Positions 16,484-25,486 of a stretch of 64,000 nt of DNA are shown here, piece by piece. Origin of the DNA: Eubacterium sp. MSJ-33 (lineage in GTDB: Bacteria > Bacillota > Clostridia > Lachnospirales > Lachnospiraceae); contig NZ_CP076562.1 in the NCBI RefSeq assembly GCF_022174665.1, positions 2,744,525-2,808,524 of the forward strand, written 5' to 3'. Below the pieces are notes generated by a model. That model ran no database searches. It saw only the letters and a list, made by a program, of their open reading frames with translations, and had not been told where the DNA came from. Position numbers and translations under genes: made by a program. Positions within the stretch are counted from its first letter, which is position 1, and each line of letters starts with the position of its first letter.

Positions 16484-19400
16484 ATGAGCAAAAGAGAAGA
16501 CATTAAAAAAGTTCTGATTATCGGTTCCGGTCCAATCATCATCGGTCAGGCATGTGAGTTTGACTATTCCGGCACGCAGGCATGTAAAGCTTTAAGACAG
16601 CTCGGTTACGAGATTATTCTGGTGAATTCCAATCCTGCAACAATTATGACAGATCCGGGTATTGCGGATGTGACATATATTGAGCCGTTAAATGTGACAA
16701 GACTGGAGCAGATTATTGCCAAGGAACGTCCGGACGCGATATTACCGAACCTCGGTGGTCAGTCGGGTCTTAATTTGTGTTCCGAGCTTGCAGCCGCAGG
16801 TGTACTTGACAAATATAATGTAAAGGTTATCGGCGTTCAGGTAGATGCAATCGAACGTGGCGAGGATCGAATTGAATTTAAGAAAACTATGAATAAACTG
16901 GGAATTGAGATGGCACGCAGTGAGGTTGCCTATTCTGTGGAAGAGGCACTTGCAATTGCAGATAAGCTTGGTTACCCAGTTGTTTTGCGTCCGGCCTATA
17001 CAATGGGCGGTGCCGGTGGCGGACTTGTCTACAATGTAGAAGAATTAAAGACCGTCTGTGCGAGAGGCTTGCAGGCAAGTCTGGTAGGACAGGTACTGGT
17101 TGAAGAGTCAATTCTCGGTTGGGAAGAGCTGGAACTCGAGGTTGTCCGTGATGCAAAGGGTAACATGATTACGGTCTGCTTCATCGAGAACATTGATCCG
17201 CTTGGTGTGCACACCGGAGATTCCTTCTGTTCGGCACCAATGCTTACAATCTCTGAGGAATGTCAGAAGCGTCTGCAGGAGCAGGCATATAAGATTGTAG
17301 ATGAAGTACAGGTCATCGGTGGTACAAACGTACAGTTTGCACATGACCCTGTGACAGACCGTATCATTGTAATCGAGATCAACCCTAGAACATCCCGTTC
17401 CTCTGCGCTTGCTTCCAAGGCAACAGGTTTCCCGATTGCACTTGTATCAGCGATGCTTGCAGCAGGACTTACGCTGGATGAGATTCCTTGTGGTGTACAC
17501 GGAACGCTCGACAAATATGTTCCGGGTGGCGATTATGTCGTAATCAAGTTCGCAAGATGGGCATTTGAGAAGTTCAAGGATGCACAGGATAAGCTTGGTA
17601 CCCAGATGCGTGCTGTGGGCGAAGTTATGAGTATCGGTAAGACTTATAAGGAAGCATTCCAGAAGGCAATCCGAAGCTTGGAGATCGGCCGTTACGGACT
17701 CGGCTTTGCGAAGGATTTCCATGATAAGACAAAGGAAGAATTGCTTGTGATGCTGCGTGAGCCAACAAGCGAGAGACAGTTTATCATGTACGAGGCACTT
17801 CGGAAGGGTGCTACGGTTGAGGAATTATACAACCTGACGAAGATCAAACATTATTTCATCGAGCAGATGAAAGAGCTTGTGGAAGAGGAAGAAGCCCTGC
17901 TTGCAAAGAAGGGTGAGACACTCGACAAGGAGACTATGGAGCAGGCGAAGAAGGATGGTTTCTCAGACCGTTACTTAAGCAAGCTGCTCGAAGTTCCGGA
18001 GGATGATATCCGTAATACGCGTCTTGGCTATGGTATCACCGAGAGCTGGGAACCGGTACATGTAAGCGGAACCGAAGACCGTGCATATTATTATTCTACT
18101 TACAATGCACCGGATCATACGACGATTTCAAACAACAAGAAGATTATGATTCTTGGCGGTGGTCCAAACCGGATCGGACAGGGTATCGAATTTGATTATT
18201 GTTGCGTGCATGCGGCACTTGCACTAAAAGAACTTGGATTTGAGACAATCATTGTAAACTGTAACCCGGAGACGGTTTCTACGGATTACGATACTTCCGA
18301 TAAATTGTATTTCGAGCCATTGACACTCGAAGATGTACTTTCTATCTATGAGAAGGAACAGCCGGTGGGCGTGATCGCACAGTTTGGCGGACAGACACCA
18401 TTGAATCTGGCAGCAGACTTGAAGAAGAACGGTGTGCGTATCCTTGGTACATCGCCGGAAGTTATTGATATGGCAGAGGATCGTGACCTGTTCCGTGCAA
18501 TGATGGAGAAGCTTGATATCCCGATGCCGGAAGCCGGTATGGCTACGAATGTTGAGGAAGCACTGGCAGTTGCGGAGAAGATCGGTTATCCGGTTATGGT
18601 TCGTCCTTCTTATGTCCTTGGCGGACGTGGCATGGAGGTTGTCAGCGAGCCGGAATCTCTGAAGAAATATATGGCAGCTGCTGTTGGCGTGACACCGGAT
18701 CGGCCAATCCTGATCGACCGTTTCCTGCGTCATGCAACCGAGTGTGAGGCAGATGCGATTGCAGATGGCAAACATGCATTTGTACCAGCCGTTATGGAGC
18801 ATATCGAGCTTGCAGGTGTTCATTCCGGTGATTCCGCATGTATTCTTCCATCCAGAGGAATTCCGGAAAAACTCGTGGAGACGATTAAAGATTACACAAG
18901 AAAGATCGCAGAGGAAATGGGTGTCTGCGGTTTGATGAATATGCAGTATGCAATCGAAAACGACAAGGTATATGTACTCGAGGCAAATCCGCGTGCATCC
19001 CGTACCGTTCCATTGGTATCCAAGGTATGTGGCGTATCTATGGTGAAGATTGCAACACAGATCATGACAAGTGAGTTAACCGGCAAGCCATCTCCACTTC
19101 CGCAGATGAAGGAAGTAAAGCCGAAGTATTACGGCGTGAAGGAAGCCGTATTCCCATTCAACATGTTCCAGGAGGTTGACCCGGTATTAGGACCTGAGAT
19201 GCGTTCGACCGGCGAGGTACTTGGACTTTCAACGAATGTCGGCGAGGCATTCTACAAGGCACAGGAAGCAACCCAGACAAGACTTCCGAAGGAAGGCACG
19301 GTGCTTTTCTCTGTCAGCCGCAAGGATAAGCCGGAAGTTGTAGATATTGCGAAGACATTTGAAAAATGCGGATTCCATATCGTGGCTACAGGTACTACTT

Positions 19401-19702
19401 ATGAGCTTTTGATCGCAAATGGCATCAAGGCAGACCGTATCAACAAGATGCAGGAGGGCAGACCGAACATTGTGGATGCGGTGATGAATGGCAAGATCCA
19501 GCTCATCATCAATACACCGGCTGCACAGGAAGAGAAGCTGTTTGACGACAGCTATATCCGTAAGACCGCAATCCGTGCAAAGGTTCCATATATGACCACG
19601 ATGGCAGCCGCACGTGCAACCGCAGAGGGTATCGAGGCAGTCTTGAAATATGGTGAGATCGGTGTTATGTCATTGCAGGAGATCCATAAGGCAATCCAAT
19701 AA
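16484..19702 (+). CDS. carB: carbamoyl-phosphate synthase large subunit
   Basis: 1072 aa, full length. Makes carbamoyl phosphate from bicarbonate, ATP and ammonia for pyrimidine and arginine synthesis. Two homologous ATP-grasp halves are seen (GSGPIIIGQACEFDYSG and GGGPNRIGQGIEFDYCC open each half; QFGGQTPLNLA and LGGQSGLNLC are the matching loops), then a C-terminal MGS-like allosteric domain (VLFSVSRKDKPEVVDIAKTFEKCGFHIVATGTT region). The ATG at 16484 has AAGGGGG upstream. carA, the glutaminase partner normally placed directly upstream, is not here; pdxT occupies that side. Confidence 0.97.
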   Translation: MSKREDIKKVLIIGSGPIIIGQACEFDYSGTQACKALRQLGYEIILVNSNPATIMTDPGIADVTYIEPLNVTRLEQIIAKERPDAILPNLGGQSGLNLCSELAAAGVLDKYNVKVIGVQVDAIERGEDRIEFKKTMNKLGIEMARSEVAYSVEEALAIADKLGYPVVLRPAYTMGGAGGGLVYNVEELKTVCARGLQASLVGQVLVEESILGWEELELEVVRDAKGNMITVCFIENIDPLGVHTGDSFCSAPMLTISEECQKRLQEQAYKIVDEVQVIGGTNVQFAHDPVTDRIIVIEINPRTSRSSALASKATGFPIALVSAMLAAGLTLDEIPCGVHGTLDKYVPGGDYVVIKFARWAFEKFKDAQDKLGTQMRAVGEVMSIGKTYKEAFQKAIRSLEIGRYGLGFAKDFHDKTKEELLVMLREPTSERQFIMYEALRKGATVEELYNLTKIKHYFIEQMKELVEEEEALLAKKGETLDKETMEQAKKDGFSDRYLSKLLEVPEDDIRNTRLGYGITESWEPVHVSGTEDRAYYYSTYNAPDHTTISNNKKIMILGGGPNRIGQGIEFDYCCVHAALALKELGFETIIVNCNPETVSTDYDTSDKLYFEPLTLEDVLSIYEKEQPVGVIAQFGGQTPLNLAADLKKNGVRILGTSPEVIDMAEDRDLFRAMMEKLDIPMPEAGMATNVEEALAVAEKIGYPVMVRPSYVLGGRGMEVVSEPESLKKYMAAAVGVTPDRPILIDRFLRHATECEADAIADGKHAFVPAVMEHIELAGVHSGDSACILPSRGIPEKLVETIKDYTRKIAEEMGVCGLMNMQYAIENDKVYVLEANPRASRTVPLVSKVCGVSMVKIATQIMTSELTGKPSPLPQMKEVKPKYYGVKEAVFPFNMFQEVDPVLGPEMRSTGEVLGLSTNVGEAFYKAQEATQTRLPKEGTVLFSVSRKDKPEVVDIAKTFEKCGFHIVATGTTYELLIANGIKADRINKMQEGRPNIVDAVMNGKIQLIINTPAAQEEKLFDDSYIRKTAIRAKVPYMTTMAAARATAEGIEAVLKYGEIGVMSLQEIHKAIQ

Positions 19703-19736
19703 TCGACAAAAAAATGCGGTAAAATTCAAATAAAAA

Positions 19737-19797
19737 ATGTATACGTGTATACATGCAAAAAGGAGGGTGTAAATTTATATTTACATCTTCCTTTTTT
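19737..19797 (+). terminator. carB terminator preceded by an 18-bp palindrome
   Basis: ATGTATACGTGTATACAT (19737-19754) is an almost perfect palindrome. It is followed by a hairpin with 18-bp arms (19757-19774 with 19779-19797) and a T run. The latter is a strong terminator; the palindrome's role is unknown. Confidence 0.88.
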
Positions 19798-19826
19798 AGT
19801 AAGTGTGTATTATAATAGCACTTGGT

Positions 19827-19872
19827 TACTAAATATAGTGTATAAATCAGATTAAATACACTATATTTAGTA
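19827..19872 (+). promoter_or_regulatory. paired NrdR-box-like sites upstream of nrdD
   Basis: TACTAAATATAGTGTA (19827-19842) and its exact reverse complement TACACTATATTTAGTA (19857-19872), centre to centre 30 bp, about three helical turns. Each resembles the NrdR box (ACACWATATWTWGTGT), which occurs in pairs before ribonucleotide reductase operons. NrdR with bound dATP would repress. A TATAAT lies at 19811-19816 just upstream. The remaining 200 bases up to the start show no other feature. Confidence 0.7.
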
Positions 19873-20078
19873 CAATAAAAATGTAATATACATTCTGGAT
19901 ATATCTATAGTATTCACGTTATACATTGTAAATAATTTAGAAATTGCTGCGTATGGTAGGAAATATTATGTCTGAGAAACATCATTCGCATTGTTTGGAT
20001 GCAATGGAGATAAATGATTTACAATGCATCATGCGAGTACGGAGTATATTGTATAGAAACATAAAAGAGGGAGTTATT

Positions 20079-22265
20079 ATGGATGCAGTACACACAAATG
20101 TAATTAAGAGAAATGGCGAGGAAGTAAATTTTGACCTGGACAAAATCGTCAATGCAATCACTGCCGCGAACAAAGAGGTAGACCGGTTGCACCAGTTGAA
20201 CGATTATCAGGTGCAGGCAATCGCCGATAATATTGCAAAGCAGATTGAGATCATGACACATGCGATTCACGTGGAAGATATTCAGGATATGGTGGAGACC
20301 GGAATTATGGAGATGCGTGGATACGAGGTGGCACAGAAATATGTGCGTTATCGGTATAAACGTGAACTTGCAAGAAAATCAAACACGACCGATAACGGAA
20401 TTTTAGCATTGATCGATCATCTGAATGAGGAAGTTAATCAGGAGAATTCGAATAAGAATCCGGTTATTAATTCGACCCAGCGTGATTATATGGCAGGTGA
20501 GGTCAGCAAGGATCTGACGAAGCGTATGCTGCTTCCGGAAGAGATTGTGGAAGCACATGAACAGGGAATTATCCATTTCCATGATTCGGATTATTTCGCA
20601 CAGCGGGAACATAACTGCGACCTCGTGAATCTGGAGGATATGCTGCAGAACGGAACCGTTATCAGCGAGACAATGATTGAGAAGCCGCACAGCTTCTTCA
20701 CTGCATGTAATGTCACAACACAGATCGTGGCGCAGGTAGCAAGTAACCAGTATGGCGGACAGTCCTTTACACTTTCCCATATCGCACCGTTTGTCGATGT
20801 AAGCCGGAAGAAGATCCGCGAGCAGGTAATCGAGGAGCGGAAGATGTGTGGCGAAGCACTTGACGAGGAAGTGATCAGCAAGATTACAGAGAGTCGTCTG
20901 CATGCAGAGGTAAAGAGCGGAATCCAGACGATCCAGTACCAGCTTATTACCCTTATGACCTGTAACGGGCAGGCACCGTTCGTCACGATGTTCATGTATC
21001 TTGATGAGGTACCGGAAGGTCAGACACGGGATGATCTTGCAATGATTATCGAGGAAGTGTTGCAGCAGAGAATCCAGGGTGTCAAGAACGAGAAGGGTAT
21101 CTGGATTACACCTGCATTTCCGAAGCTTATTTATGTGCTTGACAAAGATAATATCACCGAGGATTCCAAGTATTGGTATCTGACCGAACTTGCTGCGAAA
21201 TGTACCGCAAAGCGCATGGTGCCGGATTATATTTCCGCGAAGGTGATGCGCGAACTGAAAAATGGTGATGTGTATCCGTGCATGGGCTGCCGGTCATTCC
21301 CGACATCTGAGGATGGTCAGAGAAATCCGGATGGAACAAGAAAATATTACGGGCGATTCAATCAGGGTGTTGTCACGATTAACTTAGTCGATGTTGCATG
21401 TTCCGCAGAGGGACATATGGACCGGTTCTGGGAGATTCTCGAATCCCGTCTGGAACTGTGTCACCGGGCACTTCGATGCAGACATGAGCGTCTGCTTGGA
21501 ACGGTATCCGATGTGGCACCAATTCTGTGGCAGCATGGTGCGCTTGCGAGACTCAAGAAGGGTGAGACCATCGATAAATTACTGTTCAATGGATATTCAA
21601 CGATCTCGCTTGGGTATGCAGGACTTTGTGAGATGTGCGTGCGCATGACAGGCAAGACACATACTTCCCCAGAAGGCAAGAAGCTTGCACTCGAAGTGAT
21701 GCAGAAATTAAATGATAAGTGTAAAGAGTGGAAAGAAGCAGAGAACATCAGCTATTCCGTCTATGGTACGCCGATGGAATCTACGACATACAAATTCGCC
21801 AAGTGCTTACAGAAGCGGTTTGGTATTATCAAGGGTGTTACTGATAAGAACTACATTACGAACAGCTACCATATCCATGTTACGGAGCCGGTCAATGCAT
21901 TCGATAAGCTGAAATTCGAATCTGAGTTCCAGAAGCTTTCACCGGGTGGCGCAATCAGCTACGTGGAAGTACCGAATCTGCAGGATAATGTGGAGGCGGT
22001 TATCTCCGTGATGAAATTCATTTATGATAACATTTTATATGCGGAGTTAAATACGAAGAGCGACTACTGCGAGATCTGCGGCTATGATGGCGAGATTAAG
22101 ATCGTGACCGACGAGAATGGCAAGCTTATCTGGGAGTGCCCGAACTGTGGCAACCGTGACCAGAACAACCTGTTCGTTGCCCGTAGAACCTGTGGCTACA
22201 TCGGAACACAGTTCTGGAATCAGGGCCGGACGCAGGAGATTAAAGACCGCGTACTTCATTTGTAA
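20079..22265 (+). CDS. nrdD: anaerobic (class III) ribonucleoside-triphosphate reductase
   Basis: 728 aa. Reduces ribonucleotides to deoxyribonucleotides with a glycyl radical and formate. An N-terminal ATP-cone (VIKRNGEEVNFDLDKIVNAI) gives allosteric control. Active-site cysteines are in the central barrel. The C terminus has a zinc site, CEICGYDG...CPNCG, and the radical loop RRTCGYIG with Gly at about 706. GAGGGAG before ATG 20079 supports that start; in-frame upstream ATGs lack a good site. The activating enzyme NrdG, usually next door, is not downstream: a terminator and repeats follow. Confidence 0.96.
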   Translation: MDAVHTNVIKRNGEEVNFDLDKIVNAITAANKEVDRLHQLNDYQVQAIADNIAKQIEIMTHAIHVEDIQDMVETGIMEMRGYEVAQKYVRYRYKRELARKSNTTDNGILALIDHLNEEVNQENSNKNPVINSTQRDYMAGEVSKDLTKRMLLPEEIVEAHEQGIIHFHDSDYFAQREHNCDLVNLEDMLQNGTVISETMIEKPHSFFTACNVTTQIVAQVASNQYGGQSFTLSHIAPFVDVSRKKIREQVIEERKMCGEALDEEVISKITESRLHAEVKSGIQTIQYQLITLMTCNGQAPFVTMFMYLDEVPEGQTRDDLAMIIEEVLQQRIQGVKNEKGIWITPAFPKLIYVLDKDNITEDSKYWYLTELAAKCTAKRMVPDYISAKVMRELKNGDVYPCMGCRSFPTSEDGQRNPDGTRKYYGRFNQGVVTINLVDVACSAEGHMDRFWEILESRLELCHRALRCRHERLLGTVSDVAPILWQHGALARLKKGETIDKLLFNGYSTISLGYAGLCEMCVRMTGKTHTSPEGKKLALEVMQKLNDKCKEWKEAENISYSVYGTPMESTTYKFAKCLQKRFGIIKGVTDKNYITNSYHIHVTEPVNAFDKLKFESEFQKLSPGGAISYVEVPNLQDNVEAVISVMKFIYDNILYAELNTKSDYCEICGYDGEIKIVTDENGKLIWECPNCGNRDQNNLFVARRTCGYIGTQFWNQGRTQEIKDRVLHL

Positions 22266-22385
22266 AGTTGTAAGGGGCTCAAAAAAGCATTTTTTCGGTC
22301 TGAAAGCCGAAAATGTACAAACCCCTTTATACATGTTGTAATAGAGACAAGTAAGGAACAGATGAAATATCTGTTTTCAGACTGT

Positions 22386-22427
22386 AGACAAAGCCCGTGG
22401 CAGATGCCACGGGCTTTTGTCTTTTTT
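22386..22427 (+). terminator. very strong terminator after nrdD
   Basis: AGACAAAGCCCGTGGC (22386-22401) pairs with GCCACGGGCTTTTGTCT (22406-22422), AGAT loop, then TTTTTT. A weaker hairpin-like stretch lies between it and the nrdD stop (22270-22330). Confidence 0.93.
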
Positions 22428-22446
22428 GTGCGATATGGGGCATGGG

Positions 22447-22680
22447 GAATTGGAGCAAAGCCGGTGGATTTGGAGAAGATACTCCAAACCGGAAATGTTA
22501 CTTAGAGCTGGAATTGGAGCAAAGCCGGTAGATATGGAGAAGATGCCCCAAACCGGAAAAGTTTGCTTAGCTTTGGAATTGGAGCAAAGTAAGCGAATAA
22601 GAAAAATTGCTCCAATTTTGGAAGGCAAGCAAAAAATAGACATGGAGCAATAAAGGAAAAAAGATAAAAATGCTCCAAGA
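22447..22680. repeat. 64-bp tandem repeat, family C, four units
   Basis: GAATTGGAGCAAAG starts units at 22447, 22511 and 22576; a fourth, diverged unit has GGAGCAA at 22644. The period is 63-65 bases. Most units have a matching TACTCCAA, TGCTCCAA or GCCCCAA about 30 bases on, giving small hairpins. The first two also contain GCCGGT..ACCGG. The same family as at 6766-6955. Together with family B copy 2 this fills the 713-base gap before purC. Confidence 0.85.
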
Positions 22681-22737
22681 CAGAAGAAATATAAGAAAAA
22701 TGCACTTGCTTAAGTATCGCCAAGGTGCTAGTATGTA

Positions 22738-22953
22738 TGAGTAATTTTGTTTTACGAATAAAATGTATATAAGTTTGTGCATAACTACTAATTCTAAAGC
22801 AGACCATTGAAGCACGCTGGCACTTAATGAGCGACAGCTTCATCGTCGCGAATTTAGTACCACTGCGTGATGAAGTGAGCGAGAGCGCGTCTGCGTAGAA
22901 ATAGTAGTTATGTGCAAACTTTAGAAAAACTATATGTAAAACAATATGACTCA
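22738..22953. repeat. family B long-hairpin element, copy 2
   Basis: Outer arms TGAGT..TTGTTTTAC with GTAAAACAA..ACTCA, then AAGTTTGTGCATAACTACT (22771-22789) with AGTAGTTATGTGCAAACTT (22903-22921), perfect. The core matches the family: AGCAGACC, CACTTAATGAG, hairpin GCGAC/GTCGC (22831-22849), CGAATTTAGTACC, GCGAGAGCGCGTCTGCG. Ends 26 bases before the purC ATG. Confidence 0.9.
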
Positions 22954-22978
22954 TTAAAAAGACAAAGGAGATAAGAAC

Positions 22979-23839
22979 ATGAAGCCGATCAAAGAAGGAA
23001 AAGTTCGTGAGATCTACGACAACGGAGACAGCCTGATCATGGTTGCAACAGACCGTATCAGCTGCTTTGATGTAATCCTGAACAATCAGGTAACAAAGAA
23101 GGGTACTGTATTGACACAGATGTCAAAATTCTGGTTCGATATGACAGAGGACATCCTTCCAAACCATATGATTTCCGTAGATGTAAAGGATATGCCGGAG
23201 TTCTTCCAGCAGCCACAGTTTGATGGAAACAGCATGCTCTGCCGGAAATTGAATATGCTTCCAATCGAGTGTATCGTAAGAGGTTATATCACAGGTAGTG
23301 GCTGGGCAAGCTACAAGGAAAATGGAACCGTCTGTGGCATCAAACTTCCTGATGGTTTGAAGGAGAGCGACAAGCTGCCTGAGCCAATTTACACACCATC
23401 CACCAAGGCTGAGATCGGTGATCATGACGAGAACATCTCTTATGAGCAGAGCGTAGCGCATCTTGAGAAGTATTTCCCAGGCAAGGGAGAAGAATATGCG
23501 GCAAAGCTTCGCGATTATACAATTGCCCTGTACAAGAAATGTGCAGAGTACGCACTTTCACGAGGTATCATCATTGCAGATACAAAGTTTGAGTTCGGTC
23601 TGGACGAGGACGGCAATATCGTACTTGGCGATGAGATGCTGACACCGGACAGCTCCAGATTCTGGCCGGCAGAAGGCTATGAGCCGGGACATGGCCAGCC
23701 ATCCTTCGACAAGCAGTTTGCACGTGACTGGTTAAAGGCAAACGAAGGTCATAACTGGACATTGCCACAGGATATTGTAGATAAGACCATCGACAAATAT
23801 CTGCAGGCATACAAGCTGTTGACAGGAAAAGATTTATAA
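22979..23839 (+). CDS. purC: phosphoribosylaminoimidazole-succinocarboxamide synthase
   Basis: 286 aa. SAICAR synthetase, which joins CAIR and aspartate with ATP in de novo purine synthesis. The opening KEGKVREIYDNGDSLIMVATDRISCFDVIL is the glycine-rich ATP site; CIVRGYITGSGWASYKENGTVCGIKLP, GIIIADTKFEFGLD and GDEMLTPDSSRFW are family signatures. The length fits the longer class of PurC. AAAGGAG 8 bases upstream. It stands alone with its own terminator, away from other pur genes in this window. Confidence 0.97.
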   Translation: MKPIKEGKVREIYDNGDSLIMVATDRISCFDVILNNQVTKKGTVLTQMSKFWFDMTEDILPNHMISVDVKDMPEFFQQPQFDGNSMLCRKLNMLPIECIVRGYITGSGWASYKENGTVCGIKLPDGLKESDKLPEPIYTPSTKAEIGDHDENISYEQSVAHLEKYFPGKGEEYAAKLRDYTIALYKKCAEYALSRGIIIADTKFEFGLDEDGNIVLGDEMLTPDSSRFWPAEGYEPGHGQPSFDKQFARDWLKANEGHNWTLPQDIVDKTIDKYLQAYKLLTGKDL

Positions 23840-23853
23840 GACCAAATAATGAG

Positions 23854-23884
23854 GCGGCAGGATGAAGAGTCTTGCCGCTTTTTT
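23854..23884 (+). terminator. terminator of purC
   Basis: GCGGCAGGA (23854-23862) with TCTTGCCGC (23870-23878), then TTTTTT. Confidence 0.92.
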
Positions 23885-23997
23885 CAGTAGAATACATAGA
23901 CATATGGATGGTGAATTCATGCAATCGAAAAAACATCCATAAAAAATAAAACCAGAAACGTATAATATATAGCAGGGGCTATGAGGGGACAGGTTAT

Positions 23998-24567
23998 ATG
24001 ACAGAACATGAATTTTATACTGCCATAAAAGGTCTTGCAAAAGGAAATAAGGACATGCTTCATGCCATCTACGACGCATATGGACGGCTGATCTATACGA
24101 TCGTTTATGACATCTTAAAGAATCGGGAGGACGCGGAGGATGTGACATCGGAATTCTTCATCAAGCTGATCCGGGCAGCAGGAACTTATCAGAAGAAGAC
24201 ATCACACCGGGCATGGCTGATTCGGATTGCAAGAAATATGGCGATTGATCTGCTGAGGAAGCGAGGACATGAATATCTGTTGTACGAGACAGAAGATGCG
24301 CCGCAGGATAAATTAGAAGAAGGTGGGATGGCTGAGACAGCGTCCACCGTAGAAGAACATGTGATACTGGCAGAGGATATGCGGCAGGCGATGCAGATGC
24401 TTTCCGACCGCGAGCGGGAAGTGCTGGATCTGAAGCTTGCAGGGGAATTGAAATTTCGGGATATCGCGGAAGTCTTGGGGCAGCCGCTTGGCACGGTGAC
24501 GTGGCTGTACAATCAGGGAATCAAGAAATTAAGGAGGTGTCTGAAAGACTATGGAACAGAAGAATAG
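23998..24567 (+). CDS. ECF-type RNA polymerase sigma factor (first cassette)
   Basis: 189 aa. Region 2: AIYDAYGRLIYTIVYDILKNREDAEDVTSEFFIKLIRAA, then TSHRAWLIRIARNMAIDLLRKR. Region 4: LSDREREVLDLKLAGELKFRDIAEVLGQPLGTVTWLYNQGIKKLRR. The linker (about 100-125) is longer than in many ECF factors. A TATAAT lies about 35 bases before the ATG. Its 3' end overlaps the next gene by 17 bases, so it is translated together with a membrane protein that has the form of an anti-sigma factor. The signal is not evident. Confidence 0.92.
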   Translation: MTEHEFYTAIKGLAKGNKDMLHAIYDAYGRLIYTIVYDILKNREDAEDVTSEFFIKLIRAAGTYQKKTSHRAWLIRIARNMAIDLLRKRGHEYLLYETEDAPQDKLEEGGMAETASTVEEHVILAEDMRQAMQMLSDREREVLDLKLAGELKFRDIAEVLGQPLGTVTWLYNQGIKKLRRCLKDYGTEE

Positions 24568-25375
24568 ATTAACTGAAGAAGAAAAAGTATATCAGGCACT
24601 TCGTACACAGGATATGCAGGACATGCCGGATCTGTGGAGCCGGATCGATGCGGGTTTTGCGGAGGAAATAACAAATCAGAAAACAGTTCGGAAAAGGGGA
24701 AGAACCAGACAGCTTATACTGGTGGCAGCAGCAATTCTGATCGTGATCATTGCGGTACCGGTAGGTATCAGTTCGATGCGTAAATCGAATATGAAGGAAA
24801 TGAAAACAGAAACGGCAGCAGATATGCATGTGACAGAGGCTGGCATGGATGAAATGGCAGATGAGGCAGTGGCAGCAGATAGTGCACTGCCGAACATTGC
24901 AGATCAGACAGTGCAGGCAGACAGTGAAATTCAGGAAAGTGCAGATGCGAGCGTGAACCATATGGACAGCAATGGAATAACGGAGGCACAGACGGATGCG
25001 GCGATAGCTGCAAACCAATCCGCAAACCAAGATTCCGAAGAAAGTAATGATGGAAATAATCAGCTGAGCTATCAGGCAATCACACAGGTGATTCTCACGC
25101 AGTATGATGCACAGGGAAAAATCGTTCAGCGGTTTGACAGCGCAGACATAGATGAAACAATTGATAAGGTGCAGTTCCTGTTAGAAGCGTATCAGGTACT
25201 GGACTGGAAACCGGTGGATATGATAAAATCTGACATGCCATATTACCTGATGGAACTGAAACTGCAGGATGGATCGAGTGTTGCAAATGTTTATTATGAA
25301 GCAGAAAATACGGAAGGAAAGACCGTTGCAGATCTTATGACTGAATTACAGAAAATGAATGAAATAAAAAAATGA
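24551..25375 (+). CDS. membrane-anchored anti-sigma-like protein (first cassette)
   Basis: 274 aa. A cytoplasmic head of about 50 residues (EEKVYQALRTQDMQDMPDLWSRIDAGFAEE), one membrane segment (LILVAAAILIVIIAVPVGI, about 56-75), a long Ala/Asp/Glu/Met-rich low-complexity stretch outside the membrane (about 85-175), then a compact domain (LSYQAITQVILTQYDAQGKIVQRF...). This topology and the 17-base overlap with the sigma gene point to an anti-sigma factor; there is no zinc-binding HxxxCxxC motif. Not recognised beyond that. Confidence 0.75.
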   Translation: MEQKNRLTEEEKVYQALRTQDMQDMPDLWSRIDAGFAEEITNQKTVRKRGRTRQLILVAAAILIVIIAVPVGISSMRKSNMKEMKTETAADMHVTEAGMDEMADEAVAADSALPNIADQTVQADSEIQESADASVNHMDSNGITEAQTDAAIAANQSANQDSEESNDGNNQLSYQAITQVILTQYDAQGKIVQRFDSADIDETIDKVQFLLEAYQVLDWKPVDMIKSDMPYYLMELKLQDGSSVANVYYEAENTEGKTVADLMTELQKMNEIKK

Positions 25376-25386
25376 TGAATTTCATG

Positions 25387-25458
25387 CAACCTTTTTACCG
25401 GATATAGAGTGTTATATATGGAGCAAAAGAGTTCCCACCGGGTAAAACTATGTCCGGT
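25387..25458 (+). promoter_or_regulatory. candidate ECF promoter and hairpin before the large membrane protein
   Basis: GCAACC (25387-25392) and GTGTTA (25409-25414) at 16-base spacing resemble an ECF promoter (AAC in the -35). ACCGGATATAG (25397-25407) can pair with CTATGTCCGGT (25448-25458). TAAGGAGG then leads into the gene at 25487. Tentative. Confidence 0.35.
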
Positions 25459-25486
25459 GCCGGGAGATAATTAAGGAGGACAGAGA

